In this document: positions 50,521-62,060 of the stretch, piece by piece
Position numbering within the stretch: the stretch's first letter is position 1
Layout of the letters: every line of letters begins with the position of its first letter
NCBI GenBank assembly: GCA_023333565.1
Contig: JAJKFH010003680.1
Span: 2,232,001-2,296,000, forward strand
Reading direction: 5' to 3'
Length of the DNA: 64,000 bases
Source: Puffinus mauretanicus
Taxonomy: Eukaryota; Chordata; Aves; Procellariiformes; Procellariidae
The notes under the pieces: model-generated
The model's input: only the letters and a program-made list of their open reading frames with translations
Databases searched by the model: none
What the model was told of the DNA's origin: nothing
Program-made: the position numbers and the translations under genes

Positions 50521-50745
50521 CACACTCTGGGCACGGGGCAGGCCCTCACCGTGACCCCAGCCTGGGGTTGGACCCCCCTGTGCCCACCCGGGACGCTCTG
50601 GACGTGGGGCAGATCCCCACCATGATCTCCAGCCTGGGTACGGCCCCCCCCCATGCCCACCTGGGATGCTCTGAGCACGGGGCAGACCTCGACTGTGAGC
50701 CCCAGCCCGGGGATGGACCCCCAGTGCCCACCAGGGACCCTCTGT
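50521..50745. repeat. Minisatellite, 71-73-bp unit, about three copies
   Basis: Units start with a ctctgg/ctctga/ctctgt anchor at 50,525, 50,596, 50,669 and 50,740 (spacing 71, 73, 71). Each continues with a cacggggcag-like block, ccagcctggg and tgcccaccnggga. Copies are moderately diverged and the fourth is truncated. Confidence 0.85.
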
Positions 50746-53700
50746 GTACCGGAGAGTGATGTCCATCCCTGTCTCGTCCCCACTGGGGACAGCCCCGTGC
50801 CTGCCCCAGGCTCCACTGGAGGTGCCCGGGACCGTGCAGCACAGCCAGGCCCTGGGGACAGACAACTGCCAGACACCCCCTTTCCTCCCACCCCGAGCAG
50901 GACCTCGCCCTGCACGCAGCCCTGCGGCGCCCTTCCAGCTAGAGATACCACAGATGTACCCCAGTGCCCCCAAATCCCCCCAGACAGAGTAAGACCCCTT
51001 TGACTCCCAGCTAAAAGGATACCTCATGCCACGGCTGTATCCATTACCTTCATGGCACCATCCCCAGCTTGCATCCAGAGAGACCCCTGTGCAAGCCCAC
51101 CCCACAGAGCGCCCATGAACCTTGCTGACCTCTCCTGACCAGAGACGGATCTCCCTGTGCACCTCCTCTGTCCTGTAGAGCCACCAGAGCCCACACACAG
51201 TTCCCCAAAAACATCCTCTAGCATGCCTTAGCTAGGGAACCCCCTATGTGACACATGGCTACCGCAAGGGCCACCTTTGCCCCCACGACCCTCCATCAGT
51301 GTTGTCCTCCCCCACATCCATTTGAGCCCCTTGCACCAACACACCCACGGCTGCCTCCACCAACACATCTACCCATAGCAGAGCTCACCATCTGTTCGCC
51401 CCAAGCCCTCCACACTCGGTCCAGTGTAGCCACCTCGATCCTTGCCAGGAGGCACAAACCCTGCACCCCTCTGTTGCAGTCAGAAGCCAGCAGGACACGG
51501 TGCTCCTGGAGCCAGGTTTCCAGCTGAGGATGCCATTTCCCATTTGCTCTACTCAAATATTCTCTCTGCTGGGTTTGCCGTGCTGAAGACCCTACTTCCA
51601 CTGCAAGGTATCACAACTAAAGAAGAAAGCCATTCATCTTAAATAGCAACCAGGTCATGCTGCAGCTGGATACATGCATGAAATCATGTCCTCCCTCTGC
51701 TTGCTGGATTGCCTGGGAAAAAAAAAGAAGATAATTTATTGGGTTCTGGAGATCCAGTTCTCATCTTCAAAGCTGCTCATGTGAATGATCAGTGGATCTA
51801 AAGGACCCCTGCTGGGTAACAGTGACTTCTCATGACCCAAATATTTCACCAAGACAATGGAGACATCACTTTGGAGTGACTCACAGACATATGTGACAAG
51901 ACTTCTCAGGGAGAAAGCACCTGAACACTTTCCAAAGCACATGTAGTGACATGGCCAACGTCTGAGTCTCTGCCTGAATGCTTTCTTGTTCTGGAGGATT
52001 ACATGAAAACTTGTGTGTTTAGGTCAAAACTGAAGAAAAAGATCAGAAGGAAGCATCCCTGGTGCAGACTTGGTTGAGTTTGGAAAGGTCGTGCCTGAGA
52101 AAGCTCTACCAAATGCAGGGCTTCCTACTTGTAGCTTTGTTGTACGCAGTGGAGGGAAGGTAAAGCCATGATTCATCCCGCTGCCAAATCTGCGGTACCT
52201 CCCGCTCCTGGCCAGGAACCCGCGCTGATGCTGAACAGAGGCACGTGGCGAGCAAGGGCTCTGGCAGTGCAACGAGACGGGGGACCTTCCCACCACTGCC
52301 CATGGGGCAACCTTGCAGGAAGGTCTGAAACCACCTCAGCCCACTCCTGTGCTTTTCCCTTTTCCTTCGGGGAAGTGAATGCCATCTCCTGTGCTGGGCT
52401 GAAGGCTGCAGGAGGGTTCCCAAGGAACAGAAATGGATGGATGGCCTCCGTCTACTGAAGGCAAGAGACAACACAATCTAGGTGTTAATGCTGTCCTGCT
52501 TCACATGCTGGACTCAGTCCAGCCTATGCAAGGCTTAAGATCCTGCCCAAGGCCAAATGCCTGGCCAGTAGCTAACTTCTGGGGTCCAGCAACTAGTCCA
52601 CAGCTATTCAACCCACTTCTCAGGAAAAAAAAGGGTTCAGTACTCTCAGAGCAAAATACAAGATGTATTTGCCTGTCTCTCCCCACAAAATAAAGATATA
52701 TACTTCATCAAACAGGGTGGGATTTCTGAGGTCTGGGGAGAAAACTCTTTGAGAGGGAGCTGTTCCAGAACTGCTGTCTGGAGGTTTCTCGTGTCCTTTT
52801 CTGAACAGTGGTACTGACCACTGCTGAAGACGAGCACTGGCCTGGAAAACTTCTTGTTCCTAAAATGTTCGCATTGAGGGGATGGACAGTTGGAAATGCT
52901 GGTGGGCTTTTGTTTTAATCAATATGTGGAGTACTCGGTTATGTTGGTAGGACACAGAAGTATGTTTGCTGTCATATCAGGGCTTCATGGTGCTGCCTAT
53001 CAGGACAGAATCCGAGCACCTTCCCTGTAAAATCAGAAATATTATCAACGCTCCTCATGGGTTTCATCAACTCTGGTATTTCCTCATTTCCACAATAATC
53101 AGGATTTCATGAATGGAATAAATGTGCAAGAGCTAAGAGCTGCAAGATGGAGACAGGAGAGAAATTTCCCCATTGACTTTAATTTGGAGTTAGCAGCAGC
53201 CGAGTTCAGAAGGATTTACATATGACATCCATATGAGCACCACAGGAATTCAGTTTGATTAATATTACAATGGAAACGAGCCGCAGAAATGGTTTGCCAT
53301 TTATTATGAAGTGTTGCCAAAAAAGCTCAAGCACATTTGCAGCCTGGTTTGGGCCAGCTCTTGGAGAGTGCCAGCACGATAAATGACTGGGAGCTAATGA
53401 CTACAAAAGGGCACCGATACCCTAATGTATGTGGTGTCGGACACACCGGAGCAAGACCTTCGGAAGGAGAGGATGTAGGTGAATATAAGGCAATGTGACT
53501 GGGAAGAAAACCTCCTGCTGTCTGTACTTCTCCCCTCCCTCTTCCTCCCTGGTTAGTGCCTCTCAGCAATCCGGGACCAAACTTCCTCCTAGGCTGGTTC
53601 CCACTATTTGCAATGTTCCCATTATATCATCAACTTTGTTTTCTGCCAGAAATTGATCCTGAATCTGGCACGGATCATATAAATATAGACCACACTCTGC

Positions 53701-54657
53701 TAGAAGAAAAGCCTAACGTCCCATGGTCCATGACCTTCTTACCCTGAATCTGATACTTAATAAAAAGGTGGAATAATAGGGCACAGGGATGGATGCAGAG
53801 GAGGATGATCTAAAGGAACATGTGCACACAGTAACCCTGGCTCTCTCATCAATATGTTTTTTGACCTGACATCTCCCTTGGAGAGGGGAGGTGGGAATCT
53901 CCTCTCCATGCCTTGAAAAGGCAGGAGGAAACGTTTTTTACAGAGGTTAAAGCCCTGATGAGCAGCAGATCACCTTGCAGGACCTCCCGTACGTTCCCTT
54001 TCCCAAAGCAGCCTCATATTGAGACCAGCTGTTGAATTTACCTGGGGTATGTCTTCCCAAAAGGGTCCATTTTTGTTCTGAAGACTTCATGGGCTGGAAA
54101 ATTACCTTTGTGAATACAAATAAGCTCTTCTGGTAGTGGGAAATTGTCTGGCTTCATGTCCCAAATGCTTGCAGGCAGCTCTGCCTTTCCCTGCCAGATT
54201 GCAGAGTGATCCTCTGCAAGAAGGCTGCACGCTGCAAACACATGCAACCCCCCTCCCCTTTCAATCTCTTTCTGAGGCAAAAGAACAAATTTTCTCATTA
54301 TAACACATTTCCTCCCATTTTTGATTGCTCTTTTCCTTACTGTTTCTATTTATTCCACATCCTTCAAAAACTGTGGACACCAAGCCTGGGTGCAAAGTGC
54401 CAAGGGCCGTGTCACTGTGCCATGTTCAGGGCTCACCCCATCCTGTTCATTACACCCACTCCTCTCCAGTATATGCGCGCAGATTTAAGCAAAAAACCCT
54501 CTGTTAAAGAGTCACTCCTGCAGCTCAGGTCTGCTTTTCTCACCCCTAAGTTCTTCCCAGAGTTGAAGCTTTCTTGAGCACAGTTGCCCATCCCATCCAC
54601 CCCATCTTTGCTGCTTAGCACCCCGCCAAGCTTCCGTACATATATATCATCTTTCTG

Positions 54658-54938
54658 TTATTCTGATATCAAACTAGCCAGCCCATAATTATCTGATTTC
54701 ATGCTCTCACGATAGCTTAATACCAGCACCCTTCCTGTCTCAGCAGTTGTCTGGTATTTCAAAAGCCTGCTGTATACCTCCATCAACTCTTCAAGGATGC
54801 TTTCATCTGGGTTATCAGGCCTAGGTGTAAAAAGTAAGTTTATTTTGAGTGTGTGTTGTTTAAATTTCTTGGCTAATAGCAGTCTTGCAAGTGCCTCATC
54901 AGCCTTATGTGTTATAAGAAAAATGATCCAGTTTCTCT
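54658..54938 (-). other. Unassigned open frame behind a good splice acceptor
   Basis: On the minus strand the tract ttccaagttctgcttttgcag, a good 3' splice site ending at 54,939, is followed by 93 open codons ending in a stop. The start reads RNWIIFLITHKADEALARLL and a later stretch ILEELMEVYSRLLKY. There is no ATG before the frame. Composition is protein-like, but no family is recognised, and a chance frame or repeat relic is the more cautious reading. Confidence 0.2.
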
Positions 54939-57089
54939 GCAAAAGCAGAACTTGGAAAGTTATCGAACACCTGAATTGTTACTGCTGTTAATAAATTCCC
55001 TATGTCTATTAATAGACTCATATGGGTTTGAATTTCCTTTGTTCCTAGCTTATTCTAAACATTTCCTACTGTTGGTCTTTAATGCCGCCAGCCACGAATA
55101 CTTCCCCTAACAGCTTGTTTCTTCTATTCATCCCCTTCACAAATTACTGCACGTCTTAATCCAAGCCGACCTCTCATCCTCCCGTAGGGATTCACGACTC
55201 AAGAGTCCTCTTTGATCCACCTATGGGAAAGAAACGCCGTTCCCCAGGACATAACAAGCTGCTGTGGATGGGTCATTAGCGCTGCCGCTGCTGGCTCGCG
55301 GGCTCCCAGCCAGGCAGCCTGGGGTGAGTCAATCATTCGGTCTGCAGGGAAGGGGCAGGGGGTGAGCTGCCTTGTGCCGCGTGGGAGTGAGCAGCAGGGA
55401 CATGAAAGAGCCGAGGCACGGTCGCTTGCTGCTCAGTGGCCTGTGTCCGTGCTTTCACTCGTGCCAAGAGAGCGGAGGGATCCTTCCCGATGCTCGCAGA
55501 TGCAGCTGGATGTGGGAGAATATAAATCATGTCTGTAGGTCCTGTTCTCCGATGCCTGGCGTGCAGGGGTAACACTAAGCAGGTCAGAGCTGGATGAAAA
55601 TGTTCATCAGTTTTCTCTTGGCCAAAAAAAAAAAAAGGCTTTTCCCCCCCATCTGAACTTTGAAACCGATTGTTTGGGGTATTTAATTCATTAGGGAAAG
55701 TTCTCATGTTCAATCCTTCTGTTGCACTTCCTCCCCTCTTTCCTTTTTGCCATTTTTCTCAACACAACGCTTGCTTTGCTTTTCAAATTATTGTAGAAAA
55801 ATTCAAGCAAAAGATTTTTCTTTTTGGAATCATAATAAGCTATTGGAATGAGGAAACAGCTCAGGTTATTGATTCAATTTGGTTCACCTTTTCTTAAACC
55901 ACCCATTGCATTTCTGGGATGGCTTAGATTCAGGGTCATCTTGGACTTATTGAACTTGTATCGACATAAGATGTTATTATTTATATGTCTCGCTATTTGT
56001 TTGCCCTTACTGCTCTTCGACACATACATATCAATTTGAGATCATAAATTTATTATTTTTTTCCTTGCTTTTCCAGTGAAACAGGATGGGATTCCAGCTG
56101 TTGCTCTCCTCCCAATGTTGTGACCATTCTGAGTATCTGAAAAAAAGTTTCTCCAGGAAGTCCCCATCTCCGTTCAATTTCTCTGGCCAAATTTTTCCTC
56201 CTCAGAAATTTGGCCAGTGGCTTGCAGCTCCTTCAAAGCAACAGACTCATAGACTGCTGGCTGGGATCACCTTCCCACTGAGCATGGCACCTTTCTAGTC
56301 CCTTCAGAATAGAATATCCCTTTAGAATACAAAAAATTATTAATTATTTTATTTTAGTTTGAAGAATACATAATCAGCAGACCAGAATGTAGAGTCCACA
56401 GTGACTGAAGGTTGTTTGCATCTTTTTGGGAAGATTTCTTTGTGAATCTGGTGTGAGTTCATCTAAGTACTGCTCCAGCTTGGCTGGTTGTCCTTGGAAA
56501 ATCTGTCATTTTGCACTGGGGAGGGTGCAAGCTCAATGACATTGAATATTTTCAAGTTGATGCTCTGGAAAGCCTAAACCCAGGACTCACAGGGGAATTA
56601 GCTGGGAAGCTGTCCGAGTTGTGAATGGTGAGATTTAGCAAGTCTTGAAAACATGGAAAATCCCAAGGGACTGGGGGATTACAAAATTGTCATGATGGTT
56701 TGAGAAAGGAAGCCACGAACCCAGATCAAATGGTGGTAAGGATAATTGAGTTTCTACAGCTAAGTGTTGGCTAAACAATGTAATTAATGGCTTTTGGAAT
56801 GGAAAGTAGGTCTTGCTGACAAACTCGTGGTCTTTGCTGTGAGAGACTGGGGCTGGTGAAAACATCCACGCTGGACCAGGCCATGTCTGAGCAGTTTTAA
56901 GCAGGCACCTTGGCAGCACCACGTTATAGGCAGACTGAATACAAGTCAGTGTGGAAACAGTACCACCAAGGAAATCATTAAATGCTCTAAACTAGCAATG
57001 TAAATGAGGGTTAACAGGCCGCATCAGCTGTCTCTGGCTTCATGACAGAGCTCCCTACCAACACCAGCACCTTGGGATGAAGGAGAGAT

Positions 57090-57560
57090 GCTGTTCGTAC
57101 TGGGACTAGAAATTAGAAACATGGAGCTATGGAGTAATTTTATTAAAGATGTAAATGACAATCATAAAATCTATGGTAATGTGTGCGGATGACAAAAGGA
57201 CTGAGCAGGACAGGTTACTGCTGCAAAGCCATCAGGATCGTTAAATAGTCCCAGTCCAGCCGCTGTATTTGAAGAGCCGTCCACAAAACTGCACCTGAGA
57301 GCCAGGAAAACATGTTCCCCAGGACGAGAGACTCTGTCTCACAAAGCCTCATTCAGGGCGGTTTCAGAGTAATTCTGTGCATCCGCCTGACGTCGGGTGT
57401 ATAAAAGGGGAATAGGAAGAAGTCAGGAGTGACCTAGATCCTTCACATGGCATTGGAAAAGCTATTACAGCAACACTGTGGCTCTGCTGTCAGCCTCCGG
57501 CGAAGCCTGTAGGAGCACAAAAGAGGGTTGGAAGAAAAGCTACAAGTCTTCCAAGGGCTG
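57090..57560 (+). mobile_element. Possible old CR1/L3-type LINE fragment
   Basis: Near 57,515-57,570, gggttggaagaaaagctaca followed by ccaagggctggaaaacatcc resembles the L3/CR1 segment around 'agaaaagct... aagggcctggaaaacatg'. Near 57,185, gcggatgacaaaaggactga resembles the ADDTKL-coding stretch of the reverse transcriptase. The match is weak. Confidence 0.35.
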
Positions 57561-59289
57561 GAAAACATCCTTCTGACGAGCTCTTCACGCGCGGCACAGA
57601 AAGATGATAAAAGGTCTTCATCATGGCGTGCCCCTCTCGCAGGGCAGCAGCTGGATGGTGCGATGAGATGGAGGGGCTGGGAATGGAAGTGGGGGTGATG
57701 CAGAGCGGGAAGAGCTGCCAGTGCCTGGGGTGGCCTGACCAGGGCCAGGGAAACCAGGCGTCTCCCTATGGGCGGTGCTTTGAGTCACATTTTGATTATA
57801 TTTAAATATCACACTCTGAGCTTCTCTTTTTATCTACAGAAAGACTTCTTGTCTTTCTGGGTTTTCCTTTCTCCAAATTATTGCAGGCCATCCCACCTGG
57901 AGATGGAGCATGTGGACCCTGCTTTCACCTACGATGGAGAGTCTCCACTGGCCCTGACCAATGTCTTTTCATCAAGCGTGAACCCAGGGAGGGATCTGCT
58001 CCTCAGGCTGGCAGAGGCCTGAGGGGTTTCCGTCTCACTTGAAGCACGTGCTTTGCTATGTTGACTTGGGCGGGATCATCATGGCAGATCCCACCAAATC
58101 CACTGGCCCTGCTGGTCCCTTTCTGCTGGCAGCTGGGTCTTACAGGATTGAAATATTTAGCCTCACTACAGTGTTTGGGCTCAATAGAGAGTATTTGGGT
58201 GAGACTATGACCTATGACAAATAAAAGTTGCAATAAGTGGTCTCTAATGGTTACTTTTGGCTTTAATCTTTGCAGCCCCTCTGTGGATAGAAATAGCTAC
58301 TCAGCCCATTCATCTCTTCCAAATTAAAATTATTTGCTGTTTGCATGTGAAGAGCCACTCCCAGGCCGACAGATCTCAGCCGCTTTCACTTACCCCGTGC
58401 CCAGCTGCTGCGGTGCCATGGCCCGGTGGGGGTAAATCTGTAATTAGTGATGGTGGGAAAGCAGGGGCCTGCCCTCGGTCCTTCCTGTGGGGCTGGCAGC
58501 GCTCTGAATTCCCCTGCTTCGGAGAAGCCCTCGCTGCAAGCTCCTTGCTCTGGCAGTATCAACCGCGGCGCCACACAGCCGCCCACCGCGCTGCTGCGGG
58601 CGATGCTCCCCGCTGAGCTCACCCTCTTGCTGGATCAATAGTTGGCAACCGTTTCTAGCCTGCATTTGCCTTTTTCTCATCACCACTTGCAGCAGATCCT
58701 TGAACGTGTGCTCTGCTCAAAGCCGGTTGGAAAAATAATTTGGTGGATTAATTTGTGCGAGTTGTTCATTCTGATTATTGACGGGCGGCTGGGCTCTGCG
58801 GGGACGCAGCTCCCAGCGCAGGCGGGTGCCGGGGGCCACGGGGAGCTCCTGGGGCTGGGCTTGTAAGAGCATTTTCCAGGGCATCACTTTGTTTTCCTAC
58901 AGATATGTCACTTGCTTATTTATTGCTCATCTATACATATAAGAATACAGAGATTGGGTTAAAGAAAGGGGGAGGTGTTCCTGTGCAATCCTGCTGGTAA
59001 ATGGCTTCCAGGGATATTTTAGGACATGAACTTGGAAATCAGGCTGTTCAATATGGAAATGGAGCTGTCTTTGCTTTCAAAAGTACTTTTCCGATGTAAC
59101 GTCTTAGCACTCCTTGGGAGGCTGCTTTCAAGCCCTGCCAGCATGCCTAGGAGACGCGCGTGAGATTTTTTTTTTGTTTGTTTTCCAGGGTTTATGCAGG
59201 ATTTGCATCTGCCCAAACTACGCACCAGACGATCCCAGCCTGCCCGCGCAGGGCTGCGCTGTGCGCGGATGTCAAACAGGCGGTTGTTT

Positions 59290-59640
59290 CCTATCGCCTA
59301 CGCTCCGGCTCCAGGTTTTCAGTCTCCTGCGCTTACCCTCAGCTCGAGGATCGCCGGGGTCTGCGCCGGGGTCTTGGGGCAAAGCGCTGCCATTGCAACG
59401 GCGCGAAACGGGGCGAGACCCCGCGGCTCGGGGGGCCGGGGGCAGCGGAGGGGCAGGAGCGAGCCCGAGCCGGGCGGCGAGGCGCGGGCACGGCGGGGCG
59501 AGGCTCCCCCTGCACCCGGCCTGGAACCGGCGGGCGGGTCCGGCCGCTGCGCCCCGCACCCCCGGCGGCAGCGCCCCGCGGCGCCGGGCACGGACGGCAG
59601 GGGGCGCCGCTGCGCCGGGAGCTGCCTGCACCTGCGCTGC
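59290..59640. promoter_or_regulatory. CpG-rich block next to the minisatellite
   Basis: About 350 bp dense in CpG (for example gcgcgaaacggggcgagacc near 59,400) directly abut the minisatellite. No forkhead or other recognisable coding sequence lies in it. It may be the CpG island of an unseen neighbouring gene or part of the same GC-rich expansion. Confidence 0.45.
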
Positions 59641-60890
59641 CTGCACCTGCCCTGCCTGCAGCACTGGGCACTGCCTGCAGCACCGGGCACTGCCTGCACC
59701 TGCCCTGCCTGCACCTGCCCTCCCTGCAGCACCGGGCACTGCCTGCAGCACCAGGCACTGCCTGCAGCTGCCCTGCCTGCAGCACCGGGCACTGCCTGCA
59801 GCACCAGGCACTGCCTGCACCTGCCCTGCCTTGCAGCACCGGGCACTGCCTGCACCTGCCCTGCCTGCACCTGCCCTGCCTGCAGCACCGGGCACTGCCT
59901 GCAGCACCAGGCACTGCCTGCACCTGCCCTGCCTTGCAGCACCGGGCACTGCCTGCACCTGCCCTGCCTGCACCTGCCCTGCCTGCAGCACTGGGCACTG
60001 CCTGCAGCACCAGGCACTGCCTGCACCTGCCCTGCCTTGCAGCACCGGGCACTGCCTGCACCTGCCCTGCCTGCAGCTGCCCTGCCTGCAGCACCGGGCA
60101 CTGCCTGCAGCACCAGGCACTGCCTGCACCTGCCCTGCCTGCAGCACTGGGCACTGCCTGCAGCACCAGGCACTGCCTGCAGCTGCCCTGCCTGCAGCAC
60201 CGGGCACTGCCTGCACCTGCCCTGCCTGCAGCTGCCCGGCCTGCAGCACCGGGCACTGCCTGCACCTGCCCTGCCTGCACCTGCCCTGCCTGCAGCACTG
60301 GGCACTGCCTGCAGCACCGGGCACTGCCTGCAGCTGCCCTGCCTGCAGCACCGGGCACTGCCTGCAGCACCGGGCACTGCCTGCTGCCTGCACCTGCCTT
60401 GCCTGCACCTGCCCTGCCTGCAGCACTGGGCACTGCCTGCAGCACCAGGCACTGCCTGCAGCTGCCCTGCCTGCAGCACCGGGCACTGCCTGCACCTGCC
60501 CTGCCTGCAGCTGCCCGGCCTGCAGCACCGGGCACTGCCTGCACCTGCCCTGCCTGCACCTGCCCTGCCTGCAGCACTGGGCACTGCCTGCAGCACCAGG
60601 CACTGCCTGCACCTGCCCTGCCTGCAGCACCGGGCACTGCCTGCACCTGCCCTGCCTGCACCTGCCCTGCCTGCAGCACTGGGCACTGCCTGCAGCACCA
60701 GGCACTGCCTGCAGCTGCCCTGCCTGCAGCACCGGGCACTGCCTGCAGCACCAGGCACTGCCTGCTGCCTGCACCTGCCTTGCCTGCACCTGCCCTGCCT
60801 GCACCTGCCCTGCCTGCGGCATCAGGCACTGCCTGCAGCTGCCCTGCCTGCTCCTGCCCTGCCTGCAGCATGGGACACTGCCTGCAGCAC
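59619..60890. repeat. Large minisatellite of 15-bp and 19-bp modules
   Basis: About 1.27 kb of head-to-tail modules all beginning CTGCCTGCA: a 15-mer CTGCCTGCACCTGCC (variant with CAGCTGCC) and a 19-mer CTGCCTGCAGCACYRGGCA, in changing order. The modules lack stop codons on both strands, which produces open frames of over 600 codons in all three plus frames and hundreds of codons in minus frames. None is a real gene. Nearly every module carries CACCTG, CAGCTG or CTGCAG. Confidence 0.97.
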
Positions 60891-62060
60891 CAGGCATTGC
60901 CAGCACCTGCAGCGCCCTGTGCCACCTCCACCATGCACTGCCTGCAGCACTGTGCAATGCCTGCCTTGTGCACTGCCGGCAGCAGCTCGCACTTGCTCTG
61001 CACCCGCACTGCCTGCTGTCTGCACCTCCTGTGCCCCGTGCTGCCTGCAGTGCCCTGCACTGCTGTGTGCTGTCTGTAGCACTGTGCTCTGTGTGTAGCG
61101 CTGTTCACTGCCTGCAGCGCCACGTACTGCTGGCCCCGTGTGCTGCCTGCAGTGCACTGCTGCACTCTGCTCCCTGCACCATCTGCAGCAGCTCACGCTG
61201 CCTGCTGCTCCGTGCGATGCCTGCACCCTGCGCTGCCTGTGCTGCGTACCACCTGCAGCATCACGCAGTGCTTGGTGCACTGCGCACTGCCTAGAGCACA
61301 ATGCACCACCTGCCCTGCGCGCCACCTTTGCGCGCTTGCACCACCTGTGGCACCATGGACCCCTGCGGCACTGTGCAGTGCCCGTACTCGGCCCTGCCTG
61401 TGTCCTGCACTGCCTGTACTGTGCTCTGTCTGCATCACTGTGCACCGCCTCTACCCTGCACCCCACACTGTTTGCAGCCCCTTGCACTGCCTTGGCAGCG
61501 TGCATCACCTGCAGTGCCATGCATCCCATCCACTGTGTGCTGCCTGCAGCACCATGCACCACCTGCAGCATCCTGTACCGCCTCCTTTGCGTACCGCTGA
61601 CAACACCACGTACCACCTGTGCTGTGCGCTGCAGGCAGTGCCAGGGCTGCCTGCGCTCTGCACTGCTTGCACTGTGAATACGTGCAGCCCTGGGCCCCAC
61701 TTGTGCTGTGCAGCACCTGCATCACCAGGCACCACACTGCTGTGCCGCGCTGCACCTTGTGCCTTCCTCACCACGCATCACCCTGCCTGTGCCACGCACT
61801 GCCTGCACCATGCACCACTGTGCGTTGGACACCCTCTGCACCATGTACTGTCCTGTATCAGGCACTGCTTGAACCATGCACTGCCTGCAACGCTGTGCAG
61901 TACTTTGCATTGCGTGCTGCCTGCACCATCCATTGCCTGCAGCAGTGGCCTCTGCTCTGCACCGTGCACACCCTTGCAGTGCCATGAACTGCCCTGCCCC
62001 ACAGTGCAGCACCTGCAGCGTCCAAAGCCTGGGCCATGCTCCCTCACTGCAGGGGAGCTG
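60891..62060. repeat. Diverged continuation of the CTGCCTGCA minisatellite
   Basis: For a further 1.2 kb the sequence is still dominated by ctgcctgcagca-, gcactgcctgcac- and ccatgcactgcctgc-like pieces with many substitutions. This looks like an older, degraded flank of the homogeneous array at 59.6-60.9 kb. Open frames here carry over from the array and have no domain. Confidence 0.8.

Larger units (their letters stand above)
50746..59100. other. Intergenic DNA upstream of SCMH1, no gene recognised
   Basis: About 8.3 kb of mostly AT-balanced unique DNA. The only items singled out are an unassigned minus-strand frame at 54,658-54,938 and a possible old CR1 at 57,090-57,560. In mammals the neighbour on this side is FOXO6, then EDN2 and HIVEP3 (established synteny), but no forkhead or endothelin coding sequence was seen. 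Confidence 0.6.

Noticed and set aside
49992..50951. 319-codon open frame on the minus strand, with shorter plus-strand frames overlapping
   Set aside because: It runs through the CpG island, the 5-bp array and the 71-bp minisatellite; the protein is a read-out of those repeats.
57768..58224. Plus-strand frames of 60-85 codons with protein-like composition
   Set aside because: No conserved motif, no convincing splice context, and lengths expected by chance in this DNA.
59114..61294. Open frames of 634-726 codons in all three plus frames, and several long minus-strand frames
   Set aside because: They arise because the minisatellite modules contain no stop codons in any frame. The translations are pure module repeats with no domain, and simultaneous openness in many frames argues against coding selection.
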